In this document: in pieces, positions 37,701 through 49,993 of the stretch
Numbering within the stretch: position 1 is the stretch's first letter
Layout of the letters: every line of letters begins with the position of its first letter
Origin: Pegea sp. RAD2-039
Lineage: Eukaryota; Chordata; Thaliacea; Salpida; Salpidae
Assembly (NCBI GenBank): GCA_034620365.1
Contig: JAQGEQ010000091.1
Coordinates: forward strand, 248,001-312,000
Reading direction: 5' to 3'
Length of the DNA stretch: 64,000 nt
Translations under genes and position numbers: made by a program
The notes under the pieces: model-generated
The model's input: the letters and a program-made list of their open reading frames with translations, nothing else
Databases searched by the model: none
What the model was told of the DNA's origin: nothing

Positions 37701-40493
37701 GTTTTAAACGAAAAAAAGAAATATAAACATTAGTAAAAGAATTTACACTTTTCTTTAGGCTGACTTCTTTTGTATTAAAATCGTTTGCTCAAGCTCAAGA
37801 GTTTATCTACATTGATCCAAAGGAGCTTTATGAAGCTAGAGAATGGGTCTTATCAGCTCAAAGCCGAGATGGTTCTTTTCCAGCAGTAGGAAAAGTTTGG
37901 AACAAAGATACTCAAACAGGCAGAGACAGTGATGTAACTCTGACAGCATATGTTCTCGTCTGCCTCTTAGAATCAGGATCTAGTGTAAGTAACTCAAAAC
38001 TTTATAAGCCAAATGATAAACTCAAATTTAGCTGATTAAAATCTACTTCTAAAGTTTAGAATTGTTTGCTATTTAGCAACACACAAGCATCACTAATAAT
38101 AAGTTTGAAGTTGAAGAGATAACTTGTTGAGCGAGCCCACAAAAAATGTATTTGTTTAATAACTTGAATGGATCGTTGATATTATCTTCAGATAAATTAA
38201 ACCAATGAGTTTAGCCTATCATAAAACGCTATAGATACTATAATTTTGAGTCGTGATAATTGATTTAGCGGCGAGTTTATATCAGATCTAAACAAATATT
38301 TTGTTATTTAATTGTTGTTTCAGCTACGTGACAAGGCTTTACGAAGAGCAAGAACCTTTTTAGAGGATAATGTGATGATTAATGACAATCCTTATACTGC
38401 TGCACTCACAGCTTATGCATTGACACTTGCAAACAGTCATTTTGCTGAAAGTGCGCGCCAATGGCTTTATGATATGGCATATGTAGAAGGTAAAGACATG
38501 TACTGGAAACTAAGCATTGGTGCAGGTCTTCAAAATTCTGACCAAGCTTGGGTTTCATATGGAGGTATGAAAAAGCAAACAGGTAAATGGAGTCTGATAA
38601 ATCAATATTTGATTTACGCTAAGCTAAAGTGTTATTTGCTGAAATCAATTTTGTTTGATTTCTTAGTAGTGTCAGCTGAAGTAGAAATGACTGCTTATGC
38701 TTTACTGACTTTCACACATCAGAAGACAATTGATTCAGCGTTGCCAATAGTGAGTTGGTTGACTAAAATGCGAAACACTAGAGGAGGCTTCTCTTCAACT
38801 CAGGTGAGGTCAATTCACTTCAAATACAACTTTCTATTTTATAAAATTTTCAGGATACTTGTACAGCACTTCAAGCTTTATCAGAATACGCAAGATTATC
38901 TTACTTTGGAGGACCAGACTTAAATGTTAATCTTGTTCCTGCTCTCAGCAACACTGACGAGGAAGAAGTTATTCAGATTCATATGGATAGCAGCAACAAT
39001 GATATTATCCAAACTGTGGATCTTGATGTACCAAACACCTTATTTGTCACAGCAAGTGGAGACGGTTGTGGATTACTGCAGGTATCCAATTCCTTTTTTC
39101 ATTGTCTTTAGTAAGTGTTAAAAGTTTAGAATTCTTTAAACACTGACTTAATTCTAACAAAAGAATTTTTTCGTAGGTTGAAGTCACATACAACATTCCA
39201 AGCCCGGTATTAAGAAGAGCTTTTGAAATTGATGTGAAGATTAGAGCACATCAAGATATGGTTTCTTTCTCAGAAGGTTTCTATTATAAAGTGATTGTTG
39301 TTAATATCTAGTTAAGACCACTTACTCTGTACAGATGGAATGGTTTCACGGCTTTCTGAAGGTAGGTATGATATGGAGGCATGTGTGCGTTGGTTACATC
39401 ATGGCTCATCTAACATGGCTGTTATCGAGTTTAATCTTTTAACTGGCTTGAGAGCTGACTTAGAAAGTCTTCATCAAGTAATTGAGATAAGAAGAAACTT
39501 ATAAGTCGGAAAATTTGTTTGGTTTTTAGGCTCTTGAGTCTGGTGCAGTGTCATACTTGAAGCGTTTTGATGTCAATGGAAGAAAAATATTCTTTTACTT
39601 TGATGAAATTGCGAGTACATGCTTCACTTGTGTCCGATTCCAAGCTGTCCAAGAGTACTTTACTGGACATGTCGAACCACAGCCAGTTATTGTGTATGAC
39701 TACTATGAACCAGGTTGAAACTTCACAAAAATGAGAGATAAAAGCAACTTAAAAACTTGAAAAAAAATGAAATAAATATCAAATTTATTTGTTCTATAAA
39801 TAATTACCTTCACTAAATCATTAACTTTTAAAATTAAACAAATCCAACAAAGCTATGATTCAAATAAGATTAAAACTCATTTTTCTCAAGCTTTCTTGTA
39901 ACTATTTTTTTCATTATTTTATTAATGACACTAAAAATATCTCTTGATTTTTTCATGTCAGTGTACGAGACCCAATTTATGTACAACCCAACATTAGGAC
40001 TACGAAGTAGTCTTTGCGGAAACGAAAGTTGTGAGTCAGGTAAAGAAACAACCCAAATAATCATCAAATCTTCATTATAAACTAAAATTGACAAAAACCT
40101 TTGTATAGTCGAAGATGAATGTATGGATTGCGATTACAGCTCATTAAGTGTAGAGTATGGTGAATGTAGATGTCCTCATGACTGTGGGTTTGAAGGACCA
40201 CAAATTTGTGGTTCAGATGGTATCTTCTACATGAATGAATGCCGAATGAAACAAGCAGCATGTGAATTGAACATGGAAATAGAATTTCGTGAAAGAGATG
40301 AATGTTCAGTTAACATTGAAGGTAGTTAAAGTTATCGATTTAAAATTGCTTTAAATTAAGTGAATTTGTAGAGAGTGAACCTTCACCTGAGGACCTTTTT
40401 ACGTTTGGTCCATACGGAGAAGATTATGATGAAAATAATTATGATGACAACATTTTAGCAGATCAACCTTTTCAAAGTTTGATAGAAGAGTGA
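28762..40493 (+). CDS. CPAMD8: Secreted thioester protein, CPAMD8-type (alpha-2-macroglobulin/C3 superfamily)
   Basis: Thirty-three exons join in phase to 1708 residues (human CPAMD8 is about 1.9 thousand). Exons start 28762 (signal peptide), 29517, 29744, 30187, 30301 (18-nt microexon), 30392, 30627, 30838, 31232, 31629, 31950, 32401, 32684, 32894, 34898, 35245, 35555, 36046, 36508, 36717, 37106, 37282, 37548, 37759, 38324, 38667, 38854, 39177, 39335, 39530, 39962, 40109 and 40372, ending at TGA 40491-40493. Order of domains: MG domains with [11 protein letters not shown] (125-135); an Arg-rich cleavage-type segment (about 679-692) before FPETWMW; a FAMeT (farnesoic acid O-methyltransferase-like) module (916-1029); the thioester GCGEQ (1079-1083); helical TED; receptor-binding domain (1463-1571); Kazal domain (about 1602-1664); acidic tail. 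Function is inferred: extracellular covalent binding or protease control. Thioester and Kazal cysteines are intact. Confidence 0.92.
37338..37352 (+). other. Thioester motif codons of the CPAMD8-type protein
   Basis: Codons for Gly-Cys-Gly-Glu-Gln lie in the 22nd exon. In this superfamily the Cys and Gln side chains form the internal thioester that reacts with target surfaces after activation. All five residues match the consensus, so the bond can form. Confidence 0.9.
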
Positions 40494-43400
40494 AACTTAA
40501 TTCTTTTAAGACTGTGTATATAAAATTAATTTGTATTTCACCTTTAGAAGTGTTCATTTTTAAAATATTGACAGAAAATTTATCATTGCTAAATCAAATC
40601 AATTGTAAATTGTGCTTCAAATTGATATGATGAAAAGTTTTTTTAAGTTTCTTGTGAGAATAAACTTGTTTATACTAACAAAAATTATTTTCCTTAAAAA
40701 AATATTTGTTTATTTTTATGATAAAACCGAAATTTATAATTGAATAAAATATTTTTTACTTCTACTTTATTTTTGTACGTTTTCGTCTTTTGCTATTGTT
40801 TTCATCTAAAAACTTTTTTAATAATTTTTCAAGTAAACTCCACTAAATAGTAAATCTTTTACGATTTTTTGTTTTTTATCTACAAATAAGTTTGGAAAAT
40901 AACTAGTTAACACATGATTTGTATGTTCATATGTAAGTAGAATTGTTAAAAAGAATTAGTTTGCAGATAAATAAGACAACTATTTTAAAATCTCAAATAT
41001 AATCATTGCATAAATATATAACAAATAGTAATTTCTTACTACAATTTTTTTGTACACAGCTTAAAAAAATTGGTGAGTTTAATTATTTGTTTTCTTTATT
41101 GATAATAACAAACAAACGTTTTATGTATTTATAAGTAAAGTAGTTTTTTGAAATAAACAAGCTTTTTGATGTAGTGAAAAAATATTTCTGTTTGCATTTC
41201 AAATTTTCATGCTTGAACCAATTACTAACATTTGTTAAAGAAATAATCTTCTTAGTTTTATTAATTCTAATCCTAATTTCATATTTTTCTGTAACTTAGA
41301 AGTATCACAAAATTTAACTTAAATATAAGTAAGCTTATTAATTCTTTTTCTTACAAAAAGTTCTCAGCAATAAGCACTTAAAATTAGTTTTATTTGGGTA
41401 ATTAATTCTATCTTTTATAATAAACAAAAAGCAACATTCACATTTAAAATAAACAACAATTTATTTGAAGGTTAATTAAAAACACTTAGTGACATTTATT
41501 TTTTACAAGCGTTGTGCAAAATCTTTAATGATACTGTAAAATAATTTTAATCGTTTAACTATACGAGGGTATCACAGAGAAGAAATAATCCTTTTCCACC
41601 AAGATTTTCATGACACCAACTATCTTTTTTTCGGCTAGGAAGATCATTGCATTCAGCTACAGTTAAAACTGTTTCTAAGAATGCTACTTAATAAATTTTT
41701 AAGAAAAAGATCTTGCTTCACTCTTCAAATGCAGCACAACATCATCTGCCTAAATACCTTCCATGAAATATTTTGAGATAATAGATCTTCTAAAAGCTTA
41801 CTGAAAAAATTTTGAAAGAAATTTCGTTTATATTTTTATGTCTAAATATTTGTACCTAAAAAATCAACTTTGACTAGCTGATTTAAACTATTTCCTAACA
41901 ACAACTTTAATATTTTATTTTTTTATAGCAGCTGTTTTAGTTTATATTTGATCTCTATATTTTTCTTTCTTAAAAGCTTTTTCAATATTATTTTAAAATA
42001 AAAATTATTTTTATAAAAGCCAAAAATATCATCTGAAACTTTGAAAACAAAATAATTAAACTTTCGAAAACTTTTTGGGAGTAAATAAGACTAAGAAGCT
42101 TATAGTAAAAGATTTAATAAAGTTTAATTATATGATTAAAAAAAAAGAGTTTAATAAGATATCTTAACTAAAAATTGTTTTGGTGTTTACGGCAGCACTT
42201 AATGAAATTATTTTTCAGAGTTATTAATATTGCGTTACAATATGTAGAAACTGCTCACAAAGTAGACATAATCTATCATTTTTCTAAGTTTTCCTTTTAC
42301 GTTAGCTACTTAGTTTAAATCCTTTTAATTTACCTGAAGACTTTCAAAAAGACTTTAAATTTAAAAGTTCATCTGATGTCAATAGAAAGTTTGATGATTG
42401 ATTATAAACCATTTTAAAGATTTGCTTCAAATGAAAATTTATGAGTGAGAAATTATTTCATATCTATTTATTATTTAAGTCAACAGATATTGCTGAATTT
42501 ATTATTACTTTTCTTAAACAACATAATCTCATCTTACTGCGCAGTATTTTTTGATTATTACGATAAAAACAAAACTAACTTACAAGATAGTTTTTTGCAA
42601 AAGAAGTTTAGAGAATAGAAAACTTTCAAAATATTTTAAACTTTGTACAAATATCGATTAGTCTGTGATGTTGAATCAGCAAATATTTAAAAATAATTAA
42701 AATCTTTCTAATCTTTAACATCTATATCTAAGTATATTGAAATTTATTTGTACTTTTATAGTTTTGATTTTATTTCTAAACTTATTATAAAGATTTTAGT
42801 GAAATTGAAAAGTACAACTTTTTCTAGTAAGAAAATTTTAGTAGAGAAGTAGCTTTAAAAAATCTATTTCTTCAAAAAACTTTTCAAATATGAATTTGTT
42901 ATCTTGAAGTTGAGATATTCGAGTTTTTTTTATTAAAGTACAAAAAACGACATCAACGAATCGGCACCAATTACTATAGAATGGGTATCGTAAGAAAAAA
43001 GAATTTTCTGGAAGCCCCATGTCAAAGAATAATATAAATTTAAAATGAGGTTAAAATGAATAGAAGTTAAAATGAAAAGAGTTAAAGAAATTAGGAACAA
43101 CTTTCAGGCAATAAATATTTGGAACACTAAACCATTAAAAGAAGAAGTTGAAATGAAAAAGTTTTCACAGTTTAGGCAGAAAGTTATTTGATTTTATCAT
43201 CATTTACATATGATCGACACAAAACATCACATGCACTTCGATGTCACAGTTTACGAGAGGAGATACAAACTGACAGACATATGAGTGATGGAAGATTTTT
43301 GGTGATAAAAAGTTTGAATAAAATATAAGCTTGATACACAAAAAAGACAGACAAATAGAAGCCACCGAAGATCTACAATAACAAAGATTATAAAATATTA

Positions 43401-43610
43401 GATAAAGAAAATAATTTGAAATCAAAAGATGATATTTGTTAATTAACAAGAACATTTACAGACATCGTAATAGAAATAGAAGAAATTTGACGACATTTGA
43501 TCAGAAAAGACATATACAGAAAGAAAAAAACTAAAAATCTTCAAAAAAGCACTTTTTAAATCTACATTTAATCCCTAATTACAAAATTGTGAAAAAAATC
43601 GCATCGAAAT
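40494..43610. other. Spacer between convergent CPAMD8-type and DIXDC1 genes
   Basis: About 3.1 kb of AT-rich DNA between two convergent genes. Apart from a short coding-like minus-strand fragment at 41559-41686 nothing was recognised. ORFs at 42838-43020 and 43204-43455 lack features. Confidence 0.5.
41559..41686 (-). pseudogene. Coding-like fragment, unidentified
   Basis: On the minus strand a 42-codon open segment follows an AG dinucleotide and ends in TAG. Its composition (ECNDLPSRKKDSWCHENLGG) looks more protein-like than the surrounding AT-rich noise. Just upstream on the same strand the residues ADDVVLHLKS appear in another segment, reminiscent of a reverse transcriptase active site. 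It may be a decayed retroelement or a stray exon; I cannot assign it. Confidence 0.3.
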
Positions 43611-46447
43611 CTAAACAGAGATTTTCTCTTCGATCCAAGCAACTATTTTTCCTTCCCAGCCAGGAATGATATCTGCATCATTAAACACCTGAAATTAAAG
43701 ATTTAAAAAAGATGAAATTGAAGATCAAGTAGATAACCTCTTCTTTCACTGTTCCTAATTCTGGATCAAGAGCTTTAAAGATGAATCTATAGGGACCCTG
43801 CTTTTTAGTGGCTCTTTTAAACTCTTCAAGTGTGATCTCACCAACTCTAGAAAAGATCATTTACAAATTGATTGCAAGTGATGTAGTTTAAAAACCTTTT
43901 TGGAATCGAAGCAATTGCTGGAGTCATTTCACGATCGATGAAATATAAAATTCGAGTTTCTACAAGTTCTGGTGGTTTTACTGATTAAAAAGAACTTTCA
44001 GTTGACAGAAAAAGGTTTGAAAAGATCTCACTTCTTCGCGACGGGTGGTTCTTTGAAAGAGGAGATCTTCGAGTAATCTTCGGTGATGTAGCAAGTGAGA
44101 CTCGACTGGAATTTAAGGAGCGAGGAGCAGGAGAGAGTCTGGAAGTAACCAGTTCGGTTTCAAATAAAATTGATTTTTTTTCTATTTTTATTAATATTTT
44201 ATTGAAATCATAAAAACTAAAAGAATTTTTTTTAAAGAAAATTGAAACCTTGGTGAGGAATTTCCATTAAAAGCTTCTGAAGAAGAAATTAATCCGGAAG
44301 TATTCTGTTGAAAATGAGTTTCAAAATTTAATATTAAAGTAGAGAAAAATGAAAAATTACGCCATCTAGCGGATGAAATCAATACACTTACAAGATTCAA
44401 TTTTAATTGATTTATCTCGTGGTCTTTGCGAGTTATCTTTCTTGCGTGTTCATTCTAATTTCATGAAAATGTTGAAAATGTAAATATTTTCTAATTGAAT
44501 GAAAGCAACCTTTAAAAGTTCGATTTCATGTTTACTCTGATCAAATTCTTGCTCTTTCTGACGTAATTGTGTCTTTGATCTTTCGATTTCATCTTGCAAG
44601 CTCTCTATGTGTAAAGTCATCTCAGCCTATCAAGATATAAATTTACAAATTAGAAGAAATACTAAATTTTCCAAGTGTCGTTTCGAAATGTTTTTTTAAG
44701 ATGAAATATCAACAACTTCAACAACGACACTTCAAGATCAAGTTAATGATGATAGCAAATGATAAAATTACAATTATCTATTTCAAACAGCATCACCTTT
44801 TCAGTTTCAAATTTATCGTGAGTTAGTTTTTGACGAAGAACTTTTTGGCGTAAAGCAAGCAGTTCGCGTTCCTGTTTGCTACATCTAGAGCTGAGAACAG
44901 CAAACTCAGAGCGAACCTTACGACATTCTTTCCTAGATTCACTCAATTCATTCTAGAAAATAAATTTAAAAGTCATCATCTTGTGAATTGTAATTTACCA
45001 GCTTCAAGTTGTTTGTTTTGAAGTAATTTATGAAGCAAACCTTCAATTTGTCGATATCGATACAAGATTGGTCCACTCTTGCTCTAAGTGTTACATTTTC
45101 TTCAAATAAATTGTCTTTTGCTTCAACTGAAGGAGGTTCAACTTCTTCTAGTAACTGTAATAATTGAAATATTGGTAGATTATTCATATATCAAGAAAAT
45201 ATTGTAGATTGGAAAAAGTTGTTCTGAAATCGACATTAAAATCAATAAACTGCTGTTGAGGAATTAAAGTTGAAAAACTTATCGATCAGAAAAGTGAAAA
45301 GAAGTTAGAAAGTTGGAATAATTACATAAAACATTACTGACTATTTTTTGTAAATTTTCTGTCAGTTTTTTCACTTCCAAAATATCTTCAAAAAATTCTT
45401 TTTCAACTGAAGATTAAAAAAGTAGAAAAATTAAGATTTATCGAAAAAACTCTTTAAAAACTATCAAGTTAAATAACTTAAAAAATAAAGAATAAAATTT
45501 CAGTTTGAAAATCTACTTATTACTCGTGATATAAGTAAATTAATTCTAGATAACCTGATTTATTTGATGACTCGTTTAAAGTATTCGACTTCAATTTATT
45601 CTTCCATCTAGTAAAATTAAACAAACTTAAACTATTTACTGAAAATCTAAACAATTTATCTATAAAATTTACGAAGTTTTAAACAAAAATTAGCGAAACT
45701 AGTTACTTGTAAGGACTTTTAAGTTTAGAATAAGAAGATTCTGAAGAGTTACTATCAAAAGATGGTCTTCTAGAACCGATACTAGCTGGTTTAAAATGTG
45801 CAGCTAATGCTAAGATCAACCGCATCAGTACTTTTGTATTCCCTGAAAGAACGCCTGTCGAAGTTGTTACAAAAGATAAATTTGTTTGATAAGGCAACAA
45901 GGAAAAAGTTGATTATTATCATTTAAATAAAAAAAAAGATTTTTTTCTTTAATAAAAGTGTTGATACCTTCTAATGTAACTTGTTGCAGTCTAATACCAT
46001 TATTTTGCATAAAATCTAAAACTTTCAAAACATTTTTTGTTTTGTTTTCTGGGTTATTTAGAATATCAAGTTTTCCAATTATTTGTCCAGCTGTTAAAAA
46101 GTAATATTTTTAAACATATATTGTTAAAGTTGAAAACTATTCTATTCTAAAGCTCTATTAGGTAAATAAAATGACTAAAATCTTAAGGAAAAGCTAATTC
46201 AGCAAAATGATTACCAATCTCAAAAATTAATTTAAATAACTTATCATGAGTTTTAATCTAATAAAGTTTTAAAAAACTTACAAACAATTTCTACAACATC
46301 TATAAGAGCTTGACCATCTTTTAGATCTTCACTGAAGTTTTCTATTTGTCTCGAACGTTTTTTCAACTGACTGTTTACCCATGCTGTATAAGCATTTATT
46401 TGAGCCTGGTATAATATTAAAATTTTATCAGTTGAAAGTATTTTCAT
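43611..46447 (-). CDS. DIXDC1: DIX domain-containing protein 1 (Ccd1), Wnt signalling
   Basis: Fourteen exons in gene order: 46282-46447, 45968-46090, 45707-45854, 45555-45607, 45342-45406, 45041-45154, 44797-44952, 44510-44626, 44392-44454, 44249-44304, 44032-44138, 43896-43980, 43738-43846, 43611-43688. They join to 479 residues. The N-terminus is a calponin-homology domain (AYTAWVNSQLKKRS, then NTKVLMRLILALAAHFKP), the middle (about 165-345) is coiled coil, and the last 85 residues are a DIX domain (LYFIDREMTPAIASIPKR, GTVKEEVFNDAD, IPGWEGKIVAW). DIX domains polymerise head to tail; DIXDC1 binds Dishevelled and Axin and promotes beta-catenin signalling. It is shorter than human DIXDC1 (about 680), mainly in the linker. 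The start at 46447 is not certain: a 3' splice-site-like CAG before 46405 would allow upstream exons and a longer CH domain. Confidence 0.88.
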
Positions 46448-47559
46448 TTCATAAATAATAAATAATGTGAAAATAATAGATAATTTTTATGACACTTGAA
46501 AAAAATTCCACAGTAAAAAAAGCTAATTGTTTATTTTATTATTTTTATCTACTTTAAACCTCATCATTTAACAATAGTTTCATTTTAAAATTGGATAATC
46601 TTTCTGTTTATTTTCTCTTTATAATTGTTTTATATAATATTTTTAAAGAATAATAGCTTAGAACTTATAAATTATAAACAAGTAATAAATAGAAAAAACT
46701 TTTGAATAAGATGTGATAAAGTTAAAAAATAATAAACTTTTGATAATCTCGATTTTAAAATGCAAAAATAACCTAAGCAATGGCGTTTTTATAACATTAG
46801 ATTTTATTCCAACTTAAAGTTATGTTCATAAATTATATAAAAATGTTTATGTAAACAATAAGTTTAATTATTGAAAATTAAGTTTAAACTACAAAATAAA
46901 AATAATAAATATCTTATATTTTTAAAGCATATATATATATAAATATATATAAAATAAATATCATATATATAAAGTATATAGAAGAATATAAAAATCAGTA
47001 TAAGAAGAACCTCTAAAAACTAATTTTAAAAACCTCACATACAGCCAATTTATCTCTAACAATTTCTAACAAATCAAGCATTTACTAATATATTTATTAG
47101 TTAATTTTTTAATGTGACATGGAAAAAAAATTAATTAAATAACTAGTAACAGAAAAATTTCATATTAAATTTAAAAGATTTCGATTACTCACTTCATGAT
47201 CCATTTTAATTACAAAAATATTCCATTTGAGAAATAGAACTAATTAGTCTTAATAAAATTAAATTAATCTTCGAATGTTAACATAATTTTAAACAAGATT
47301 TATGTAAACAGATTACAAGCTGTAGAGTTTCCATTAGGAAAAAATAAACTTAGCAAAATTTAAAAAATTAAATAAAGCATAAATTTAAAAAATCAATAAA
47401 GGTTATATTTGATCATAATAAAGATAGCAGTTTTATCAAATAGTAAAAATTAAAAATCTTCAAAATAATTATAGTTTCTCAAAAGTAAATATTTTTGTTT
47501 TCGAGTACTTTTTAAACATAAGTATGCTTAGTTTTGCGATAAAAAAGTCCATAAAAAAC
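46448..47559. other. AT-rich 5' flank of DIXDC1
   Basis: No gene seen. Contains an AT-dinucleotide microsatellite-like stretch at about 46928-46980. If DIXDC1 has upstream exons they would lie here, but I could not identify any with confidence. Confidence 0.45.
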
Positions 47560-47795
47560 CTGGGTACATGGGCCTTTTTAGTCTGGTTGATAACAACACT
47601 TCTAGAAGATGCAAAACTCCAAATTTAAACTAAAGCTTAGTCTCTTAGGCAGTTCGACACCGTAATCTGTTCAGCTACATACTTTGTTGGCATGAAGAGT
47701 ATAAAATATGAGCAATAACTGGAACTCCATAGTTTCTGTCTTGGCTAACAACACGGTTGTTTTCCGCTAAAGCTGGTCATTTCTTCTTCTATGCT
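47560..47795. repeat. Dispersed repeat family B, copy 1 (diverged)
   Basis: Shares with 53385-53695, in the same orientation, the block ACAACACTTCTAGAAGATG and, about 160 bp further on, a block around AACTGGAACTCCATAGTTTCTG (copy 2: CTGGATCTCCATAATTTCTG). Its coding content is unclear. It is probably a SINE or the end of a retroelement. Confidence 0.55.
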
Positions 47796-48373
47796 TAGTT
47801 TATGTCCTCAAAAAAATATTTTTCAACAATTATTTGATAAGTAATTATACAAAGAAAAGTTACTGTTATGTCTTTAAGACTGGTTCGTGTTGATTATAGA
47901 TATGGTTAATAATAGGATTTCTTTATTGTCTAAATCTAAAAGAATATTATCTTTACAACTTTTTACTAGTTTCTGAGAAAATTTCAAACTTAAAAGAAGC
48001 AAACTTTCTTAGCCATCAGATTATCATAATCTATATTTATAGATATTTATTAAAATAATAAGTTACGTACCAAAAGTATATTAGCAATTATACTAAACTT
48101 CATTCAGCTGAATTTTGGTAAACCTTTAAAAGCAGTAATGTGAACTCGTTAACTTATGAGTAGATAATAACACAAACTTGATTGGATGTTCTATTACATT
48201 ATTTTTTACTTTACCTTAAATTTGTATAAAAACTTTTTGTTAATATCTTATGTATAAAAATCATAATAATTTCTAACAAAGAGTCATAATTGTCTAATCT
48301 CTTCAACTTTCAAATTAGCTCTTAAAAATATACAGCAAGTTTAGATGAATAGAACTTAATTCTTATTTGTTTA

Positions 48374-48864
48374 ATTATTCACAAGTTAGTTGACCTTCAA
48401 TTCGATGATTTCTTTTCTATTAGTCGTTCTCTCAAGTTATACCAACTCAGATGACACACATTGCATCTTAATAAGCCCATATCACCCGGTACATTAATCA
48501 GAGCAAATTTTTTCTCATACCGAACAATTAGTACATGAAACCAGCTGTCATCAGACATTGTCATGTCAGAATCACTCATGTTGTTCAGACAGAAGTTGAA
48601 CTGTTATAATATTGTCAACACTGCCATTTCTGAACTGTGATTTTTCCTTTTCTTAATTGCTCATTTCTAAACTGATTCTTTATTTATTAACATTCTGTGT
48701 AATTGTTCACCGTTATATTGTAAGGGGACTACTGAAATACCATGTGTTATATTTTTTCTTTCTATACTTGTATATAGGTTATATATTATAATTATTTGTG
48801 AGAATGTGTGTCAGCAAAGGGGTGCTCTTTCCAGGCACCCTCCTTTACATTTAATGTAATAAAA
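48374..48864 (+). mobile_element. 5'-truncated LINE fragment, 3' end only
   Basis: Matches the last roughly 440 bp of the LINE at 13935-18188: the C-terminal reverse transcriptase codons followed by the 3' UTR with GTGAGAATGTGTGTCAGC, stem-loop and tail. It is more diverged than the other copies: there are in-frame changes and the 3' UTR carries an inserted segment near 48660. Confidence 0.85.
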
Positions 48865-49336
48865 GAAAAATAGTATATACAAAACAAATAACAACAGATA
48901 ATCTTTATCAATTAAGAGTAATATAAACAAAATAAAGCTTATGAAACTTTTATTATCAATTGAATTAAAATTATACAGAAACTAACAACCAGCTACAAAC
49001 TTATAATATAATAAAGAAAACATGTTTACAAGCTTATCTATAATAAAGTAGGTACCAAAAATAAATTCTTAGCCCATAACAAACTTGTAATAAATATACT
49101 ACGTTAGTTGTTAAAAGTATTTAATTAACTAGCATGAGAATAGCTAAACAAACTCTAAAAAGAAAAAGATCTCTAATAGATTTATATCATTAAATGACAT
49201 ATTATAATTATCAGATCAAACAAAAATTTATAAATTTATTTAGCTTTTTATTTTCTTACAGTTATTATGCCAGAAGTAAAAGGCAAACTTAAAACAAGAA
49301 GTAATCAACATCAGTAAACCAACTCCTGCTAAATTA

Positions 49337-49993
49337 TTAACCTTCATAAAACTTAGGAATTTCTTCACCCAGTAAAGCTCTTCGTTCTACACCATTCTTA
49401 TCAATAACAGCAACTCTAATAACACCTCCACTGGAGCCATCTCTATTCATAGCAAGGGCTAAAGAGTTGCAACAAAATTGAACACAATCTTCTCTTGACA
49501 TTCCAGGTTTGAAAGAAGCATCAACATGACCATACACATAAGTACTTCCAGAACCACCAATTGAGAATGGTTGTCTAACCATCATACCACCAAGGGGTAT
49601 AGTATAAACTTGCCCTCCTAATTTTGGATCCCACCCAGCAACAATTATTCCAGCTGTAAGCTGATCTCTATAATTATAACAATAACTTTTAAAAATTTCA
49701 GCAGCTTTTTTTACAGATGGAAGTTTTCCCATTTGGATGGCATCTAATTCAACATTTGCGCTTACTATATCAGCAATTGCTTGAGTATCTGCTGCAGAAC
49801 CAGAACGACAACAAAATATATGGTCATGAATAGGAGTTAATTTGTCAGTAACTCTATTAGCAACATATGGACCTGATGTAGTGCGCGAATCAGCAGCTAA
49901 AACTACACCTCCATCAAATTCAACTGCAATAATTGAAGTTCCCGTACTGATTTCATCATTTGACAGACCATAATTACCATTTTCCATATCCAT
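49337..49993 (-). CDS. PSMB6: Proteasome subunit beta type-6 (beta-1, caspase-like)
   Basis: Catalytic beta-1 subunit of the 20S proteasome core, cutting after acidic residues. A single uninterrupted 218-residue ORF. The propeptide is 18 residues; the cleavage motif STG precedes Thr19, the N-terminal nucleophile of the mature enzyme. The other catalytic residues are in place: Asp35 (mature D17), Lys51 (mature K33, in [10 protein letters not shown]) and the SGSAAD loop. Arg63 (mature R45) is the residue that gives beta-1 its acidic specificity, which fixes the paralogue. The C-terminus EEIPKFYEG fits the family. The gene has no intron, unlike all other multi-exon genes here, so it may be an old retrocopy that replaced the parent, or an ancestral loss of introns. 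An AATAAA on the minus strand lies near 49230. Confidence 0.95.
   Translation of the reverse strand: MDMENGNYGLSNDEISTGTSIIAVEFDGGVVLAADSRTTSGPYVANRVTDKLTPIHDHIFCCRSGSAADTQAIADIVSANVELDAIQMGKLPSVKKAAEIFKSYCYNYRDQLTAGIIVAGWDPKLGGQVYTIPLGGMMVRQPFSIGGSGSTYVYGHVDASFKPGMSREDCVQFCCNSLALAMNRDGSSGGVIRVAVIDKNGVERRALLGEEIPKFYEG

Noticed and set aside
46928-46980. AT-dinucleotide tract as a possible origin or promoter
   Set aside because: Ordinary microsatellite in very AT-rich DNA; no further signal.
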